Below, in pieces: positions 49,101 through 57,014 of a DNA stretch of 64,000 nucleotides. Both the position numbers and the translations under genes were made by a program. The notes under the pieces were generated by a model. That model was given only the letters and a program-made list of their open reading frames with translations, made no database searches and was not told the DNA's origin. This stretch comes from Homalodisca vitripennis (lineage: Eukaryota; Arthropoda; Insecta; Hemiptera; Cicadellidae). The stretch lies in assembly GCF_021130785.1 (NCBI RefSeq), contig NC_060211.1, positions 25,529,001 through 25,593,000 on the forward strand, in the 5' to 3' direction. Positions within the stretch are counted from its first letter, which is position 1. Every line of letters begins with the position of its first letter.

Positions 49101-52100
49101 GGGGGAAGCCTAAGATACCACGTTCCTTCAAAGGAATTTGCAAAGATGCAGGGAAATGTATATATTTAAAATTTCGAGCCATTTTTCCTTTATAAGTAAT
49201 AGAAATAGTAAGTTATAAAATGAGCTTCCAGAAATTCAATATAGATTACATTTATGTAAAAATGTATGGATACATATTTTTAGAGAATATATTTATTTAC
49301 AACTAAGCAAAGTACGAAGTACGGATAAAAATACGAATTAGCGATCGTCTGTTTACTATCGAGGAGCTTAAGTCCGCGCGCATAGAACCAGCAGACAGGC
49401 TAGCGTTGAAAAATATGACACATAAAAAATGAACTTCAATTATAATATTCATAAATTACGTTATTCTGTTGCTATATATTTCTAAATAGTCTTACACACA
49501 AAGAACTACGAAAAAAATGTTTTACCAATCGCTAATTTGAGTACTGCCGGTAGTTTTTGTCCAAGAATAGACGGTACAGACTAGGTCAGTTAGTCTACAG
49601 TCAAGGACTACGAAAAACAAGACACAAGATCCTCATGCACGTTGGATTATTTTGTCTGAACAGTTGCGTTTACACAGGCAAGTAAAGTTGCGAGAGAATT
49701 TGCACAACTACTGTAGCATAATGTGAACAATATAAGCAATTTTACTCACGAGAACTGTCGCAACTACTTGGTACAGTTGTATCGCGGGTGGTTCCGGGAG
49801 TCAAGACAAAGTCTGTTCACACACGACCGTGATGTCTCGGCAATGTATATTATTTAAATTTTAATAGCCGACACTGTTCTCCAGTTCTTGTAACTAACTG
49901 TCCGACACTGGTTGCGGCAGCGCTCGCGAGAGCTCTTGCGCCCGTTTAGACTATCGATGTTTATTTGGTCACAAAACTTGCGCCATTTTTTGTCGGTATA
50001 AACGCAGTTCAGTCGAGATTTGGATGTGACCATGATATCAAAGCATAACACAATTTCTTTTGTTTTAACCTATATAATTTGATGACAATCGGAGCGTGTG
50101 TGAGGAGCAATCGTTCATAGACCAACCGAGGCCTCTGTCGCGATACGAGCGGTTAGCGGTGGGCTGTGAGCGCTAGATTGGGCGGGGACTTTAAGTTTAA
50201 TGTTTGTTGTACATATGGGGAACACCCGCCACTAGCCATGGCAGACGTGAGCAGCAGGGCAGTACCATACAATGGCGCTTATCCGCCGCCAATTCTAAAC
50301 ATTAAATGTTTCTCCTGCTGCTCAACCCTCAGCTCAGTCTGTCATTGCTGTGCAACAGGACGCAAACGCCCCCTTCTCGACGTTACTTGTTGTAACTAAT
50401 CTACTACTTTCTTCTCTTAAAGGTATTTTATTAAGCTTTGTATAAATCCAACTGACATTCTGGTGTACACGAAACCCGGGCTGCACCTCTTATCAACACG
50501 TCAAACATAATTATTATTCACGGAAACAAACTCTGAAGCCTGAATAACACTGTACATTTTAGACCTGTGCTATATATATCTAACACGCGTCTTTCCAAAA
50601 CACAATTTAAAGAATAAGAGTTGGACAACTTCGTCCGAAGACCCCACTTCGGCGACTGTATAATACTTTAGTACAAAAAAACCCGTTTTTATCGCGGTTA
50701 CTACCGCTCTGCCGCGTTACCGCTTAAAACGTAACCACTCGTTTAGTGCCGAAGTCGGAAACGATCGGTCGGAGGCTTACCACGGCACAGAAGTAGAACT
50801 AACGAAGATAAACTCACTACACTAGTGGAGGTAACCTTTGATAAACTGGTGTCAGATGTAGGTTACGAACATATGTCGATCTACATTCTCAATTTCAAAA
50901 GCCACGTCGCGTAAAATACGATGTTTCGTGATAAATCAGTTCTTGATTCAAGAAGCTGTCAAATCATATTTTGATTTTATAAGTTCTTGGAGACAAAAAC
51001 ATTATTTTTGAAATGTTCCCGGTTCTCAGAAAAATTCCCGACTTATTCTCGGTCGAGTGGCCACACTGTATAATATGTTCCAACTTTTAGGTTAGACATT
51101 TTAGGTTAAATCTCAAATAGTCAAACGATCTAGGGGATTGAGGGGAATCGGGGTTTCTGGGTGGGGGTAGGATAACAAGCTAAAGAGGGGTGGAAAAGAG
51201 GTAGAGGGGATAATCAGCATCAACACAGGCCAACAAAGTAGAGGAAATTTTAGAGGTCTGAACATTTTTGCAGCAATTTCTACCTAATGTTGACATTTAT
51301 TCCTGTGTCCTCTCTTCTGATCCTGTTCATAGACATTTTTGTATTGATGAATTATTTCAAGCTAGTTTGTGATTGGTCAGACTTTCTCCGGTTTACATTC
51401 CAAAATAGACATCTCCTCGACAAAGCCTGATGGAAAGAGATTTAAATTTAAGCAGTAGGACAGTGGTCGGTCGACTAGTACTAAATAAGTTTTTATCCAT
51501 CACATGATGGAAAAATATAAAATAACTTTGTGGACCTCAATCTGCTGTACAGATTGATGAGGCAAAATTCTACAAGAGAAGTTATAACCGGGGACGTTAC
51601 ATCAAGGGACTCTACGACACTGCAGGTAATTATCAAGGAGTGGATTTTTCCTGGAACAACTACCATCAGTGACTGCTGGAAGGCCTATGATTGTTTGTCT
51701 GAATACGTGTACCGGCATTTGCTAGTATATAATTCGGTAAACTTCAAAGATCCACGCACTGGTAACGCATACCAACACGGTCGAGTGGGTTTGGAGAGGG
51801 GTACGGGCCACCATTCCCTGGTACGGCATCGAGAAAGGACTTTTTATTGGATATCTTGCTGAATTCCAATTCAAACAATGCTATGAACTACTGGAACAGC
51901 TTCATAACTTTTTCATAGTTGCTGCCAAGTTATATCCTTATATCGTTGAGTATTCCATAAGTTTCTATTATTTTTATTGCTTTCCTTTATAATTATTTTT
52001 CTTGTTTTCAGTTATATTTGTTATTTTTATATTTTCCCACTTTTTTATCAACTCTATAGACAGCTAGATCGACTTTATAACTTCACAAGCCGAGAACTGT

Positions 52101-53416
52101 ATCGTCCTATTCATTAAATATTTTGTAAGTTGCTATTATTTTTACTTTTTTATTTCTTTATTATTATTGCTACTTTATTTTTTTTTGAAATTTTATTACT
52201 TTAATAATGTTTAAGGCTTTTTTACTTTTTTTAACATTGGATTATGATTAAGGAATTTTTGGCAGGGCTGATAAGGGTACTCACTGATCTGAGCATGAAT
52301 TTAGTTACTACTCGAGGATGTTTGTTATCTGTAACATAACGTAATGTTTTCTTTTTATTGCCAGCAGTGTGGGGTGGCGGTGAAGGCCACTGTATTTACT
52401 TTTGTGATGTGTCTGAAGATGATAGCCTCGCTATTGAAAGGCCTCACAAAACAAATAAAAGTTTTAAATATTGGTTTTATGTTTTTCATGTAATTTAACA
52501 GTGACCAATATAAGCTCCATCTACAGCATTTAAGAACACTTGTTTTGAACATTCTAAATTTGGTAGGCTATTACGAATATGATGAAAAATCGTGTACTAT
52601 TTTAGCTGAAATTAAACAAACTATTACTTTTTTTATGAATGACTGTACTTTTGACGGCATCAGTACCTGCAAAAATACCATTTCAAATTGGCTAAAGTAA
52701 TTGTAAGTACTAAGCTGCTCAGAGTTTAAATAAGATTTAATATCTTGTAACTATTTAAAACATTGTTCAATGTTTAAAAATATATTTAGAGATAATAATT
52801 GCACGTTAATTGCCATTATTCTTGCAGATGTCATTAACCTACTCAGTATGTAAATGAAATAAATACAGCTGGCAATGATTAATTTGTTAGTTTTTAGATT
52901 TAGGCTATTATAAACTTTACAAGGAGAGCCTGCGAAACCTCACAAAACATGATGGATGCTCTGAGGGTTAATGATCAAACATGGGTAGCCTACATGAGCT
53001 ATTTAATCCAAAAGTAGATAGTTTCGTACGGAATGACTAGAATAATCTAAAGATCAGCAAAATAAGGAATTGCAAATTTAACATTTAATTTCACTGATAA
53101 CTTACCCAATAATTGTTATATTAGTGCAAAAATTATATTCCTCAGCTGAGAATATTTACTGTAGGCTAGGTTAGGTAGCATATTCACATTTTAAGAATTA
53201 AGCCAAAGCCTTACCACTATGGATTAATAAAGTTTACTTGAGCTTTCTCAGATGCTTGACCTATCCAATCATTAATTTGGGCCTATCAATATCTACAAGA
53301 AGAGTCCAAGAACGTAAATTTGTCATATGCTAACCTAATCAGAACTAACCTGTATACACAGCGTTCTCATCTTCTGACATCGCCATGGCTAAGAATTCAG
53401 AAGGGTCGAAATCCAT
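26932..53416 (-). CDS. ADD-domain heterochromatin protein (insect ADD1-like), complete, five exons
   Basis: Coding exons in order are 53416-53350, 39691-39356, 35456-35206, 33705-33557 and 28177-26932. All junctions are GT-AG, phases 1,1,0,2 match, and the total is 2049 nt, giving 682 residues. The ADD domain (about 138-246) has a GATA-like C4 finger (CTIC at 146-149, CRKC at 175-178) and a PHD-like finger (CCWC, CCSSC, CKKC, CYVC between 197 and 244), ending NDNWCCYVCKPADIWPHR. In ATRX, DNMT3 and ADD1 this domain reads histone H3 tails. No helicase or methyltransferase domain is present, which points to ADD1 over ATRX or DNMT3. The long C-terminal exon is Ser/Pro-rich and disordered-looking, with two SUMO-interaction-like motifs (CIDLEDD near 423, VINLIDEEEE near 640). 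Nuclear location is inferred. The huge first intron holds satellite DNA and transposons. Confidence 0.86.
28178..29394. other. Intron 4 portion, nothing recognised
   Basis: AT-rich intron DNA upstream (in gene sense) of exon 5. Confidence 0.6.
29395..30175 (+). pseudogene. LINE reverse transcriptase fossil (Jockey/CR1-like)
   Basis: With many stops and shifts, the plus strand still reads in RT order: GIFPNHLNTAKVHPLPKKYD, then IFSKAFDTVKHSRL, then VPQSSILGPLLFL, then LRLYAIDSYLFLS where the catalytic YxDD box has become YAID. It lies in an intron of the minus-strand gene, in the opposite orientation. Old and inactive. Confidence 0.72.
30473..33132. mobile_element. Probable piggyBac-type element (2660 bp) interrupted by a LINE
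   Basis: TTAA sites bound both ends (30469-30472 and 33133-33136). The termini CCATTTAAGTGCC (left) and CCCTTTTGAGTGCC (right, reverse complement) agree except for one indel and two changes, and TTGCTAT follows in both. A LINE is nested in the left half. A small frame at 32588-32689 (33 codons: MSRKNIADNEDLVLQALDLS...) might be the start of a transposase; this is speculative. Confidence 0.55.
30722..32200 (-). pseudogene. 5'-truncated LINE with reverse transcriptase (Jockey/CR1-like)
   Basis: The main frame 32028-31282 holds FKKAFDFVNDEILLAKLE, GVPQGSVLSATLFLVFINDL and the catalytic AFVDDVVLF, then KSIKYLGIIFDNKLKW. An upstream frame reads NQFGFTKGKSTEDALI. The C-terminal part (31160-30936) gives APKYFNQVPYYIRQS. 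A 3' UTR and a poly(T) tract on the plus strand (30722-30743), meaning a poly(A) tail on the coding strand, close the element. Frameshifts near 32030 and 31160-31280 inactivate it. The catalytic DD pair is intact, so it is younger than the fossil at 29395. Confidence 0.82.
33137..33556. other. Intron 4 portion, nothing recognised
   Basis: AT-rich DNA between the TTAA element and exon 4. Confidence 0.6.
33557..33705 (-). CDS. ADD-domain gene, exon 4
   Basis: Entered in phase 0 after TTTTTATAG. Encodes KCIKRNFGTDKLKEIDENDN then WCCYVCKPADIWPHR and LLWGLQRLG, the end of the ADD domain. Leaves at AGAGT|GTGAGT in phase 2. Confidence 0.85.
34410..35075 (-). pseudogene. piggyBac-type transposase fossil
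   Basis: The minus strand reads, with stops and shifts, the C-terminal half of a piggyBac transposase: TNNWFTGIPLVQNLLAEK (the family's DNWFTS box, with the catalytic Asp read as Asn), VGTMTNVN, KIVCFLSSMHDDNAI, DQMC, then CSRKTQRWWYNMRITYLVNS (family RKTxRWP...NSF). It lies in the intron between exons 4 and 3. No terminal repeats were paired. Confidence 0.75.
35206..35456 (-). CDS. ADD-domain gene, exon 3
   Basis: Starts by completing an Asp codon after CCCTGCAG. Encodes YERVKLFRLHCTICDQHLG, the C4 finger, DGSEIYCCWCGEGGEVFCC and SSCPKIVCK. Leaves at AAG|GTATGT in phase 0. The DGSE-YC-WCG-GG-V-CCS-CP pattern is diagnostic of ADD domains. Confidence 0.9.
35457..38579. other. Intron 2 portion, nothing recognised
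   Basis: About 3.1 kb of AT-rich DNA, no domain-bearing frames. Confidence 0.55.
38580..38735 (-). other. Cryptic zinc-finger-like segment
   Basis: On the minus strand a good acceptor (CATCGGTTTCACAG) is followed by a frame reading IGWTPNISKYPCGDCGIGEK then YSCIKC before a stop at the end of SFGSMADV. The CxxC-x(7)-CxxC spacing is finger-like, loosely zf-HIT-like. It could be a pseudogene fragment, an alternative exon of the ADD gene, or chance. The 121-codon frame listed on this strand is a different frame. Confidence 0.2.
38736..39355. other. Intron 2 portion
   Basis: AT-rich. An 88-codon minus-strand frame (39168-38902) starts with CNQCRQQ but shows no family resemblance. Confidence 0.45.
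39356..39691 (-). CDS. ADD-domain gene, exon 2
   Basis: Begins after TTTATATTGACAG, completing an Ala codon (APDLPQPIPPMVEFPSN). Ends FRKEFYNG-G|GTTAGT in phase 1. The acceptor lies behind a long poly(T) run on the coding strand. The sequence is Pro/Thr/Ser-rich and probably disordered. The longer open frame up to 39797 is intron read-through. Confidence 0.85.
39985..40385 (+). pseudogene. Helitron Rep/helicase-like protein fragment
   Basis: Reads NNLVNMFKIALDRMPSDSHN, then IVIRVDKHLP, then after a shift KVAVVIVGENLKSRDIVL, KRVSEKHRTYDALQHPLIF and EEDGYNFNIK. This matches the Helitron_like_N block (LDRMP...IRADK...VAVVIVGE...ISETH..YD.LQYPLIF). A stop follows PLIF and frames change twice. 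Confidence 0.82.
40783..41290 (+). repeat. Three diverged repeats inside the Helitron
   Basis: Segments near 40783, 41037 and 41221 each read CAAACTT(C/T)(G/A)TTTTGTAAG, followed by a TTGTxAxxTGA motif and a GCAAxxTCAT motif within about 75 bp. Spacing is about 250 and 185 bp. Confidence 0.65.
41434..43068. other. Intron 1 portion, nothing recognised
   Basis: AT-rich, about 1.6 kb, no coding or repeat signature. Confidence 0.55.
43069..43228 (+). repeat. Tandem duplication, about 78 bp x 2
   Basis: Two adjacent diverged copies: TTGTACA(C/A)ATAT ... CTGCTGATA ... CAATAAATAC / GTAATAAATACAGG ... TGTAGTTTA(C/T)G(T/C)CTTGCC. Confidence 0.7.
43532..46665. repeat. Satellite array, 136-bp unit, about 23 copies
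   Basis: A near-identical 136-bp unit recurs head to tail, e.g. CATCCTTGATGTGGACCAGG ... GATCTCCTAGATTTGG ... GGATACATATTCAATGGTAT ... GGGATTAGTGACAAATTCC. Variants at a few sites (GGTGGCTAAC, GGCAGCTAAC, GGCGGCTAAC with ATATG, GGTGGCTATC with GGTTAATGG) define subtypes. The first nine units contain the same subtype order twice (units 2-4 and 7-9), a sign of block duplication about five units long. The last unit is degenerate. Each unit carries a 60-codon frame, but 136 is not a multiple of 3 and the frame moves every unit. The array lies in intron 1 of the ADD gene. Confidence 0.95.
46666..47596. other. Intron 1 portion, nothing firm
   Basis: Less AT-rich than average. Overlapping frames at 46870-47162 have no recognisable domain. 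Confidence 0.5.
47597..48250 (+). mobile_element. Non-autonomous Helitron (654 bp)
   Basis: The 5' end A|TCTATATATATAAAAATG is followed by AACTGTTCGTGTGTAACAGC and AACGGCTGGACGGATT. The 3' end GCGAAGCCGCGGGAAACAGC-TAG|T has the short GC-rich hairpin (CGCG...CGCG) and CTAG terminus typical of insect Helitrons. There is no target duplication, as expected. A second 5'-end-like string (ATATATAAAAATGAATGTTT) at 47958 suggests an internally rearranged or nested copy. Confidence 0.82.
48530..51068. mobile_element. Probable hAT-type element (2539 bp)
   Basis: Inverted ends CAGAGTGGCCACTC (left) and CAGTGTGGCCACTC (right, reverse complement) are both followed by ATTCCCG/GGTTTTCCCGG-like subterminal strings, the style of hAT termini. 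The 8-bp target duplication could not be recognised (left ACTGATAA, right TATAATAT). The interior, about 49340-50800, is richer in CpG than its surroundings and may hold nested insertions. No transposase was found. Confidence 0.5.
51069..51520. other. Intron 1 portion with G-rich tract
   Basis: Contains a G-rich purine stretch about 51130-51215 (GGGGAATCGGGG, GTGGGGGTAGG). Otherwise nothing recognised. Confidence 0.5.
51521..51995 (+). pseudogene. Merlin-type (IS1016/ISXO2-like) transposase fossil
   Basis: Three blocks in the correct order lie in three different frames: GPQSAVQIDEAKFYKRSYNR (first Asp at 51556); VIIKEWIFPGTTTISDCWKA (second Asp at 51671) continuing to NFKDPRTGN; then NTVEWVWRGVRATIPWYG with the Glu at 51783, followed by GYLAEFQFKQC. 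These correspond to the D, D and E of the ISXO2-like DDE domain of Merlin transposases. At least two frameshifts and a small internal deletion break it. No terminal repeats were found. Confidence 0.85.
51996..52364. other. Intron 1 portion, nothing recognised
   Basis: T-rich DNA following the Merlin remnant. Confidence 0.5.
52365..52475 (+). repeat. Possible Penelope-like or LINE 3' end
   Basis: TGTCTGAAGATGATAGCC-TCGCTATT forms a short hairpin (GATAGC/GCTATT) and is followed by GAAAGGCCTCACAAAAC and AATAAA. Strings of the CTGAAGATG...GAAA type often mark Penelope-like element 3' ends. No coding part was seen. Confidence 0.3.
52476..53349. other. Intron 1 portion near exon 1
   Basis: AT-rich, no features seen. 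Confidence 0.6.
53350..53416 (-). CDS. ADD-domain gene, exon 1 with start codon
   Basis: Encodes 22 residues, MDFDPSEFLAMAMSEDENAV-YT, and leaves at ACA-G|GTTAGT in phase 1, matching exon 2. The start is supported by this phase fit and by the acidic beginning typical of nuclear regulators. There are Mets at codons 1, 11 and 13; the first is taken. Confidence 0.75.
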
Positions 53417-53768
53417 TTTGAAGACAAATTAAGAACTATGACAATCAAGAACTATTTCCTTCTTTAATATTTACTGTAAATCAAATGTCTTCATTACCTC
53501 TACACATAACCACAGCACTTCTACAACTGTCAGAGAGTCAGTTTTAATCACTTTATTCTCACTTGAACTTGACTGAAAAGTGAAAACGAAAGTTGAAATT
53601 AATCGTGTTCCAGTTTTGCCGCGGGTAATGAAAAGCCAACAGAATTTAATAATAAGAAATATGTAGAATTGTCAAGACTTACAGAGATTATAATCAAAAT
53701 TAAAATACAGTATAATATAAAGAAAGAAATAACTGTGCATCAGCTTGAACTTTCCAAAAAAAATGAGA
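53417..53768. promoter_or_regulatory. 5' UTR/promoter region of the ADD-domain gene
   Basis: Upstream flank of the minus-strand gene. It contains a GCCGCGGG string at 53618 and no clear TATA box at a sensible distance. A promoter is inferred from position only. The 84-codon plus-strand frame at 53669 runs into the hAT element and is not supported. Confidence 0.35.
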
Positions 53769-53775
53769 GTCGAGC

Positions 53776-54526
53776 CAAGGTTGCTAGACGAAGATTCATG
53801 AAAGGAGGACTTTTGGGGGTTAAAAAGGAGGACAGTTATAATGTTCTTATAAACTTTTCGAAAAAAATGTATCTGTACAATATTAAAAACGTATATTATA
53901 AATCAGTAATGTATTGCTTTTAATGCAAAAAAATTCAATTCGGATCTTTTGACATATAAATGGAAAAATAAAAGGAATTCACATTATTAAAGTGTATATT
54001 GATGGATCAGAGTTTTATTTGAGGCTATTATTTTGTGTGTGGCATAAGATCAATTGAATTATTATTAGAATTTATCTCTTTAAAAATTATAGATGATTAG
54101 AATCCAAATTCTTAGAATTATATTTTTTTTTGAATTTGTGAAATAACTGGAATTATTTTGTTGCATTGATTCATTAAATTATTACTAAGTTATACTAGCA
54201 TACACATGTAAGAAATTATTACTATAAAAAAAAAACCTGTACATAAATAGAAACAAGTAATGTCACTACTTCAGTTGAGCGGATAGAAACAACCATGAAG
54301 TGGCAGTATAGACATTATTCAACATACACTAAATCAAACGACAGTTCACAAGTAATGAATGACATTGTGCACGCACTGCAATAGATTTCCATAGCCTATC
54401 TTCGGGACTTCGGAAACTGCAAAAACATTTCAGCGTTCGCAAAAAAACCTGACATTGTACATAATTTTCAAAAGCCGCGAAGAAAGGAGGACTTGTTTTC
54501 CTAAAGCCGGACGTCTGGTCACCCTG
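53776..54526. mobile_element. hAT-type non-autonomous element (751 bp)
   Basis: The right end, reverse complemented, is CAGGGTGACCAGACGTCC, a classic hAT terminus. The left end CAAGGTTGCTAGACG matches it at 11 of 15 positions. The target duplication is GTCGAGAC on the right (54527-54534) and GTCGAGC on the left (53769-53775, one base lost). AAAGGAGGAC-like subterminal strings occur at both ends. Confidence 0.7.
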
Positions 54527-54542
54527 GTCGAGACGCTTCTTC

Positions 54543-55897
54543 TAGAGATAGGTGGTATATAACGTATCATAAGCGTGTCAGTAACATCGTTATTCAGTGG
54601 TAACATATTACCGGGATAACGTGTTACCAGTATCATCCTTATTCCCACCAGTACTCTACATTATGTGTAAAAAATTTGGTTGCTCCACCGTGATTTGAGA
54701 TCGTCTCAGAAATATCGTAGTGCGCTAATTGTGTATATGATGAGACAGTGCGAACACCACTTCATCTTGATTATATGTGTTTGTAGTCCAGTTGTCTCTG
54801 ATGTCGAAACAATGCAGAGAATTCGTTTTTAGCTTCTTCGTCGCCGACTGTTTTGGATTTCTTCAGATGGATGTTGATTCCAGTTTTCAGGAGTCAAATC
54901 CGTTACAGCGTTAGACGCTACACTAAGTGGAAGGTGAACTGGAGCTGAACTTAAGATTCTTAGTAACACCCTGTTATTTTAGTAACAACTTGGTTGACTG
55001 ATTGCCATAGCTATGGTTAAAAAAAAGGTAACCCTTACCTTTTGTAACCCAAATACAATGGCAAATGTCCGATTCCTGTTATGCTGCCAAACCTTCTATA
55101 GTCAATAACAATTTTTAAACAAAGAACTTCCTGAAGGTTTTGGCGTTCTCATAACGTCTTTCTGTTATTAGATTATTCAATAACCTGGTTACCGAGTAAC
55201 AGCCGAGGCTATTACCGTGCAAATAATGAGGCTAAGAATTGAACTGTTCTGGTAACGATTTCCTGGTATTAGGTTTATGAGAAACCGATGAGGTAGTGGA
55301 GTGAGCTGAATAGTGCAGGAGGGACAGCGAATAAAATATGAGTTTATCAAATGGAAATAAATAATAAATAAATAAAATATATATAGATTAAAATAGAAAC
55401 TTATGTTTCTTTCTGAAAAAAGGAAAATCCCCGACTTATTTGTTATTCAATATTGATAGTTCTCAGTTATCATTAATTATAAGTAGTCTATTTAAAAGTA
55501 GTTTACTAATATAAATTTTACATTGTAGTGAGTTAGTTAAGTTTTTATCTGCTAAATAATAACTGTACAGTGCAGTGAAATTCTAAATAGCCAGTTGAAA
55601 ATTTATATTTATATTCTACTGTATTTCAAAGTAGTCTACCAGCCTAAAACTACATTGCACTGACTTAGGTTCATTTTATATACTATGTCTAAATAGTCCC
55701 ACACATGTAGATTTAGTCTGACTCCGTAGTTTACTAGCAACTTAATAACGTCAGTTCAGTAACACATCGATGATAATACCGATCGTGGGTTAGCTGGTAA
55801 CATGTTACCATGGAACCAGGTTACTGGATCGTAATACCAACAAACCACTTTATTTTACTAATAGGTTATTGTCAAATAACGGCATTTCCCATCTCTA
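54543..55897. mobile_element. hAT-type non-autonomous element (1355 bp)
   Basis: Ends are TAGAGATAGG (left) and TAGAGATGGG (right, reverse complement). It is flanked by a perfect 8-bp duplication GCTTCTTC (54535-54542 and 55898-55905). The interior is rich in GTAACA/TGTTAC and GGTTAC/GTAACC motifs, especially in the outer 300 bp on each side, which look like subterminal transposase-binding repeats. No open frame of note. Confidence 0.85.
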
Positions 55898-55905
55898 GCT
55901 TCTTC

Positions 55906-56322
55906 GTGTAAACAGGAACTCCCATGATCTCTCAGTTAGCGAGCCGAGAAAAATACCATTATTCTACGGTGGAGGACCACAGGAACTCAAGTGGAGCTAG
56001 CGTAAACTCCGGCCTGGAAGGCTGTCCCCCTACCACCACTCTACGTCACGAAAGGTCTCTGACTTTGTCGCACAGGCATCTGCACCGCGCTTGCTCTTAT
56101 CTTTGATTATAGATCCTTCTCCTTAGAAGGATCTATAATCAAGGCTCCTATTCACAAATCACAATACAACAGTGATGGCTTTGGTAATACAGTACCGTAT
56201 GTTATTCACTAGCGACTGAATGAGTAAACTAATGTTTATTATTTATCTAACATGGAAGTAATTAATTATTTTACAGTGACGTAAGGGTAAATAACGAGTA
56301 TTCCAAAAACTTAATGAATGTA
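55906..56322. other. Intergenic, contains a hairpin
   Basis: Apart from the hairpin at 56103-56142, nothing was recognised. The small frame at 55924-56106 is not supported. Confidence 0.5.
56103..56142. repeat. Near-perfect hairpin, 18-bp arms
   Basis: TTGATTATAGATCCTTCT and its exact reverse complement are separated by only CCTT. The arms extend two more bases outward with one mismatch. The loop is too small and the stem too perfect to be chance. It carries no T-run that would make it a terminator. Confidence 0.9.
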
Positions 56323-56384
56323 AATAGAAGTCATTTGACAGGTATTTGGTCTTCCGATCATATGTTAGTTTGGTTATTTAAACA
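56323..56384 (+). repeat. SINE tail fragment
   Basis: Matches the 3' part of the SINE at 3176-3252 (TTGACAGGTATTTGGTCTTC, then CGATCA ... TTAGTTTGGTTATTTAAAC) with few differences. The tRNA-like head is missing here. It stops a few bases before the Polinton end. Confidence 0.8.
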
Positions 56385-56404
56385 CATAAGTAGTATACTA
56401 TGGC

Positions 56405-56472
56405 CGTTCCTGGGACAAAGCACCTGAGACCGGTTCTGGGACAAACCGTGTGAGACCGAATCTGGGACAGAA
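56405..56472 (+). repeat. Polinton subterminal short tandem repeats
   Basis: Three copies of a 26-28 bp unit built on TTCTGGGACAAA...TGAGACCG, starting about 56407, 56434 and 56460; the third is partial. Confidence 0.75.
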
Positions 56473-56574
56473 TTGTTAGAGAGCGACTAAGAGTGTGAGA
56501 ATGGGTGGTCAGAACCGCGCCGCGCGAATCACCACGCATGTCATCGCTGTCCCGTCACCGCCACCGCGCAGACA

Positions 56575-56815
56575 CCACGCGTTGTTACTGTAAGTATACA
56601 AGCAATCGGCACGCGCCTCGTCATCGCCGCGCCGCGCGACTGCTGAACCGCCACCGCCAAGCAATTGGCACGCGCCTCGTCATCACCGCGCCGCGAGACT
56701 GCTGAACCGTCACCACCACCGCGCCTTGTGAGAGACCACGTGTTGTTTCTATAAGTATACAAACAATCGGTAAGCGCCTCGTCCCTGTCCAGTCACCGCC
56801 GCGCCGCGCGAGACA
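56575..56815 (+). repeat. GC-rich subterminal repeats
   Basis: AAGCAATYGGCACGCGCCTC, followed by GTCATC-CCGCGCCGCG and GACTGCTGAACCG, occurs twice at about 59-bp spacing (about 56601 and 56660). A third related copy starts at about 56762 (ACAATCGGTAAGCGCCTCGTC). ACCACGYGTTGTT...TAAGTATACAA precedes the first and third. The several frames on both strands here are products of the repeat composition. Confidence 0.75.
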
Positions 56816-57014
56816 CCGCACCTTACTCATCCCACTCACCCACCTTCTTCCTACTCCTCTTCCTTTCAGAGTCAAATGTATTAATAATGCTATCATCCCT
56901 CCTTCCACTCATCCCACCCTCTTCCTACTCCTCTTCCTATTCTCATCCATCCATACCTCATCCTTTTCCATCGTCAATCGCCCATACAATAAGAGAGTAA
57001 CCAGCTCTATAATA

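Noticed and set aside
49854..50051. 65-codon minus-strand frame as a MADF or Myb-like gene
   Set aside because: Basic and Trp-containing but lacking the ordered landmarks of either domain.
53350..53416. Similarity between the ADD protein start MDFDPSEF and the Polinton DFD[ML]SML motif
   Set aside because: Only three residues agree (DFD). Too short to claim borrowing or shared function.
56505..56908. Arg/His-rich frames on both strands
   Set aside because: They come from the GC-rich subterminal repeats of the Polinton, overlap one another on opposite strands and match no family.
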